From positions 937,001 through 1,001,000 of the forward strand of contig CP129466.1 in NCBI GenBank assembly GCA_030583605.1: a stretch of DNA of 64,000 nt, in the 5' to 3' direction. The DNA comes from Gammaproteobacteria bacterium (GTDB lineage Bacteria > Pseudomonadota > Gammaproteobacteria > Steroidobacterales > GCA-2729495). Below the pieces are notes generated by a model that worked only from the letters and a program-made list of their open reading frames with translations, had not been told where the DNA came from and did not search any database. Shown here piece after piece: positions 62,759-64,000 of the stretch (position 1 is the stretch's first letter; each line of letters opens with the position of its first letter). The translations under genes were made by a program, and so were the position numbers.

Positions 62759-64000
62759 CTATGCATGGAGACGCGATACGCGCTTGCGATCGCTCTCCAG
62801 CAGCAGCTTCTTGCGCAGTCGGATGCTCGTCGGCGTCACCTCGACGAGTTCGTCGTCGTCTATGAACTCCAGCGCCTGCTCGAGGGAGAAACGCACCGGT
62901 GGCGTCAGCAGGATATTCTCGTCGGATCCTGCCGCCCGGATGTTCGTAAGTTGCTTGCCCTTGGTGGGATTGACCACGAGATCGTTACCGCGGCTGTGGA
63001 TTCCCACGATCATGCCCTCGTAGACCGGTTCGCCGTGGCCGATGAACAACCGGCCACGTTCCTGCAGGTTGAAAAGGGCATAGGCGAGCGCCTTGCCCGC
63101 GACGTTCGACACCAGCACGCCGTTGATGCGCTGGCCGATCGCGACCGGGACGCGCGGAGCGTAGCGCTCGAAGACATGATAGATGAGGCCGGTGCCGGCG
63201 GTGGCGGTCAGGTACTCCGTGCGGAACCCGATCAGCCCGCGGGCCGGAATACGGTAATCGATCCGCATGCGGCCGCGACCGTCGCTCTGCACGGCAAGCA
63301 ATTCGCCCTTGCGCTCGGCGAGCCGGCTCATCACGGCGCCCTGGTGCTCCTCAGCGAAATCCACGGTGAGCTGTTCCCAGGGCTCGCAACGCACACCGTC
63401 GATGTCATGCTCGATGACTTCGGGTCTGGAAACGGCGAGTTCGTAACCCTCGCGGCGCATGGTCTCGATCAGCACGGACAGATGCAGTTCCCCGCGCCCG
63501 GAGACCTTGAACTTGTCGGCGTCGTCGGTGTCCTCGACGCGCAGCGCCACGTTGTGCAGCAATTCCTGGTCAAGTCGGGCGCGAATCTGGCGGCTGGTGA
63601 GGAAACGACCTTCGCGCCCGGCCAACGGCGACTTGTTGACCTGGAAGTTCATGCTGATCGTCGGTTCATCGACCTGCAGCGGTGGCAGGCCGGAAGGCTG
63701 GTCACGGTCGCACAGGGTGTCGGAAATACGCAGATCCTCGACTCCGCTGAAGGCGACAATATCGCCCGCGGTTGCCTGCGAAATCCGTTGGCGTCCGAGG
63801 CCCATGAAGGCGAACAGATCGCCGATCCGCCCGTGACGAATCGTGCCGTCGCTCGCGACCACGCTGACGGACATGCCCGCGTTGGCGACTCCGCGGGTAA
63901 CCCGGCCGATACCGAGCACGCCGACATACGAATCGTAGTCGAGGCTGGAGACCTGCAGCTGCAGCGGTCCCGACTCATCGACCGCCGGAGCCGGCACGTG
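62759..64000 (-). CDS. typA: Ribosome-associated GTPase TypA/BipA, C-terminal part
   Basis: The frame stays open to the window edge, so 413 C-terminal residues are present and the GTPase P-loop lies outside. Visible are domain II (SVVASDGTIRHGRIGDLFAF), LPPLQVDEPTISMNFQVNKSPLAG, the EF-G-like domain III (GRGELHLSVLIETMRREGYEL, part quoted), domain V and the BipA-specific end (NPTKGKQLTNIRAAGSDENILL, part quoted). TypA is a translational GTPase acting in 50S assembly and in stress and cold responses. Confidence 0.96.
   Translation of the reverse strand, partial: HVPAPAVDESGPLQLQVSSLDYDSYVGVLGIGRVTRGVANAGMSVSVVASDGTIRHGRIGDLFAFMGLGRQRISQATAGDIVAFSGVEDLRISDTLCDRDQPSGLPPLQVDEPTISMNFQVNKSPLAGREGRFLTSRQIRARLDQELLHNVALRVEDTDDADKFKVSGRGELHLSVLIETMRREGYELAVSRPEVIEHDIDGVRCEPWEQLTVDFAEEHQGAVMSRLAERKGELLAVQSDGRGRMRIDYRIPARGLIGFRTEYLTATAGTGLIYHVFERYAPRVPVAIGQRINGVLVSNVAGKALAYALFNLQERGRLFIGHGEPVYEGMIVGIHSRGNDLVVNPTKGKQLTNIRAAGSDENILLTPPVRFSLEQALEFIDDDELVEVTPTSIRLRKKLLLESDRKRVSRLHA

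Overview
The window is a GC-rich (roughly 65-70 %), densely packed chromosomal segment of a gammaproteobacterium. The evidence is the gene strings: miaB-phoH-ybeY-corC-lnt; leuS-lptE; holA-nadD-rsfS-rlmH-maf-rng-yhdP-nitrilase-tldD; and fau-6S RNA-zapA-zapB-like facing ygfB-pepP. A cAMP-type CRP of 230 residues and the joining of rlmH to maf point toward the Xanthomonadales/Nevskiales/Steroidobacter side of the class. This placement is inference from gene order only. No rRNA operon, intact insertion sequence, prophage or CRISPR array was seen.

Layout. 1-4744: 3' end of miaB, then phoH, ybeY, corC and lnt (tRNA and rRNA maturation, envelope lipoproteins). 4745-6720: a lower-GC insertion with a possible transposase remnant followed by cupin, NAD-epimerase and AhpD/CMD-like genes. 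6951-18514: leuS, lptE, cysS, sufE, yidD, a Trm112-like gene, holA, nadD, rsfS, rlmH, maf and rng, with an HsmA-like membrane gene and hisI on the opposite strand. 18521-26955: yhdP, a nitrilase-family gene, tldD, purE (minus) and tldE/pmbA. 26972-30867: a YihY-family gene and purC (minus), then djlA and rpe. 30900-34333: crp with a perfect CRP-site palindrome upstream, rplM-rpsI, tRNA-Gln(CTG) with a strong terminator, a structured non-coding stretch, and rpiA. 34548-38273: a 24-residue lysine-rich microprotein gene, then fau, 6S RNA, zapA and a zapB-like gene facing ygfB and pepP. 38355-40834: an inactive-transglutaminase/7TM protein and a RimK-like ATP-grasp protein, sitting where Enterobacteria carry ubiH/ubiI. 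40936-45561: a tandem glycine riboswitch with terminator and gcvT-gcvH-gcvPA-gcvPB. 45587-49375: a PfkB kinase and a large HtrA-type protease. 49425-55834: YgdD, a hypothetical protein, an EAL phosphodiesterase with degenerate GGDEF, a beta-propeller protein and NnrS. 56000-59430: a compact operon of C39-like cysteine peptidase, RLAN/ATP-grasp ligase and GCS2 ligase. 59427-64000: DUF934, a small membrane protein, an MsbA-like ABC exporter, DUF3088 and the 3' part of typA/bipA, all on the minus strand.

The most unusual parts are: the peptidase/ATP-grasp/GCS2 operon, which looks like a peptide-type amide ligase system; the second ATP-grasp pair placed between pepP and gcvT; the foreign-looking cupin/epimerase/CMD module; the microprotein gene under a palindromic operator; and two structured intergenic regions whose hairpin loops carry GGA motifs like those bound by CsrA/RsmA. 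Start codons, promoter calls and RNA ends were judged by eye; no search or folding program was run.
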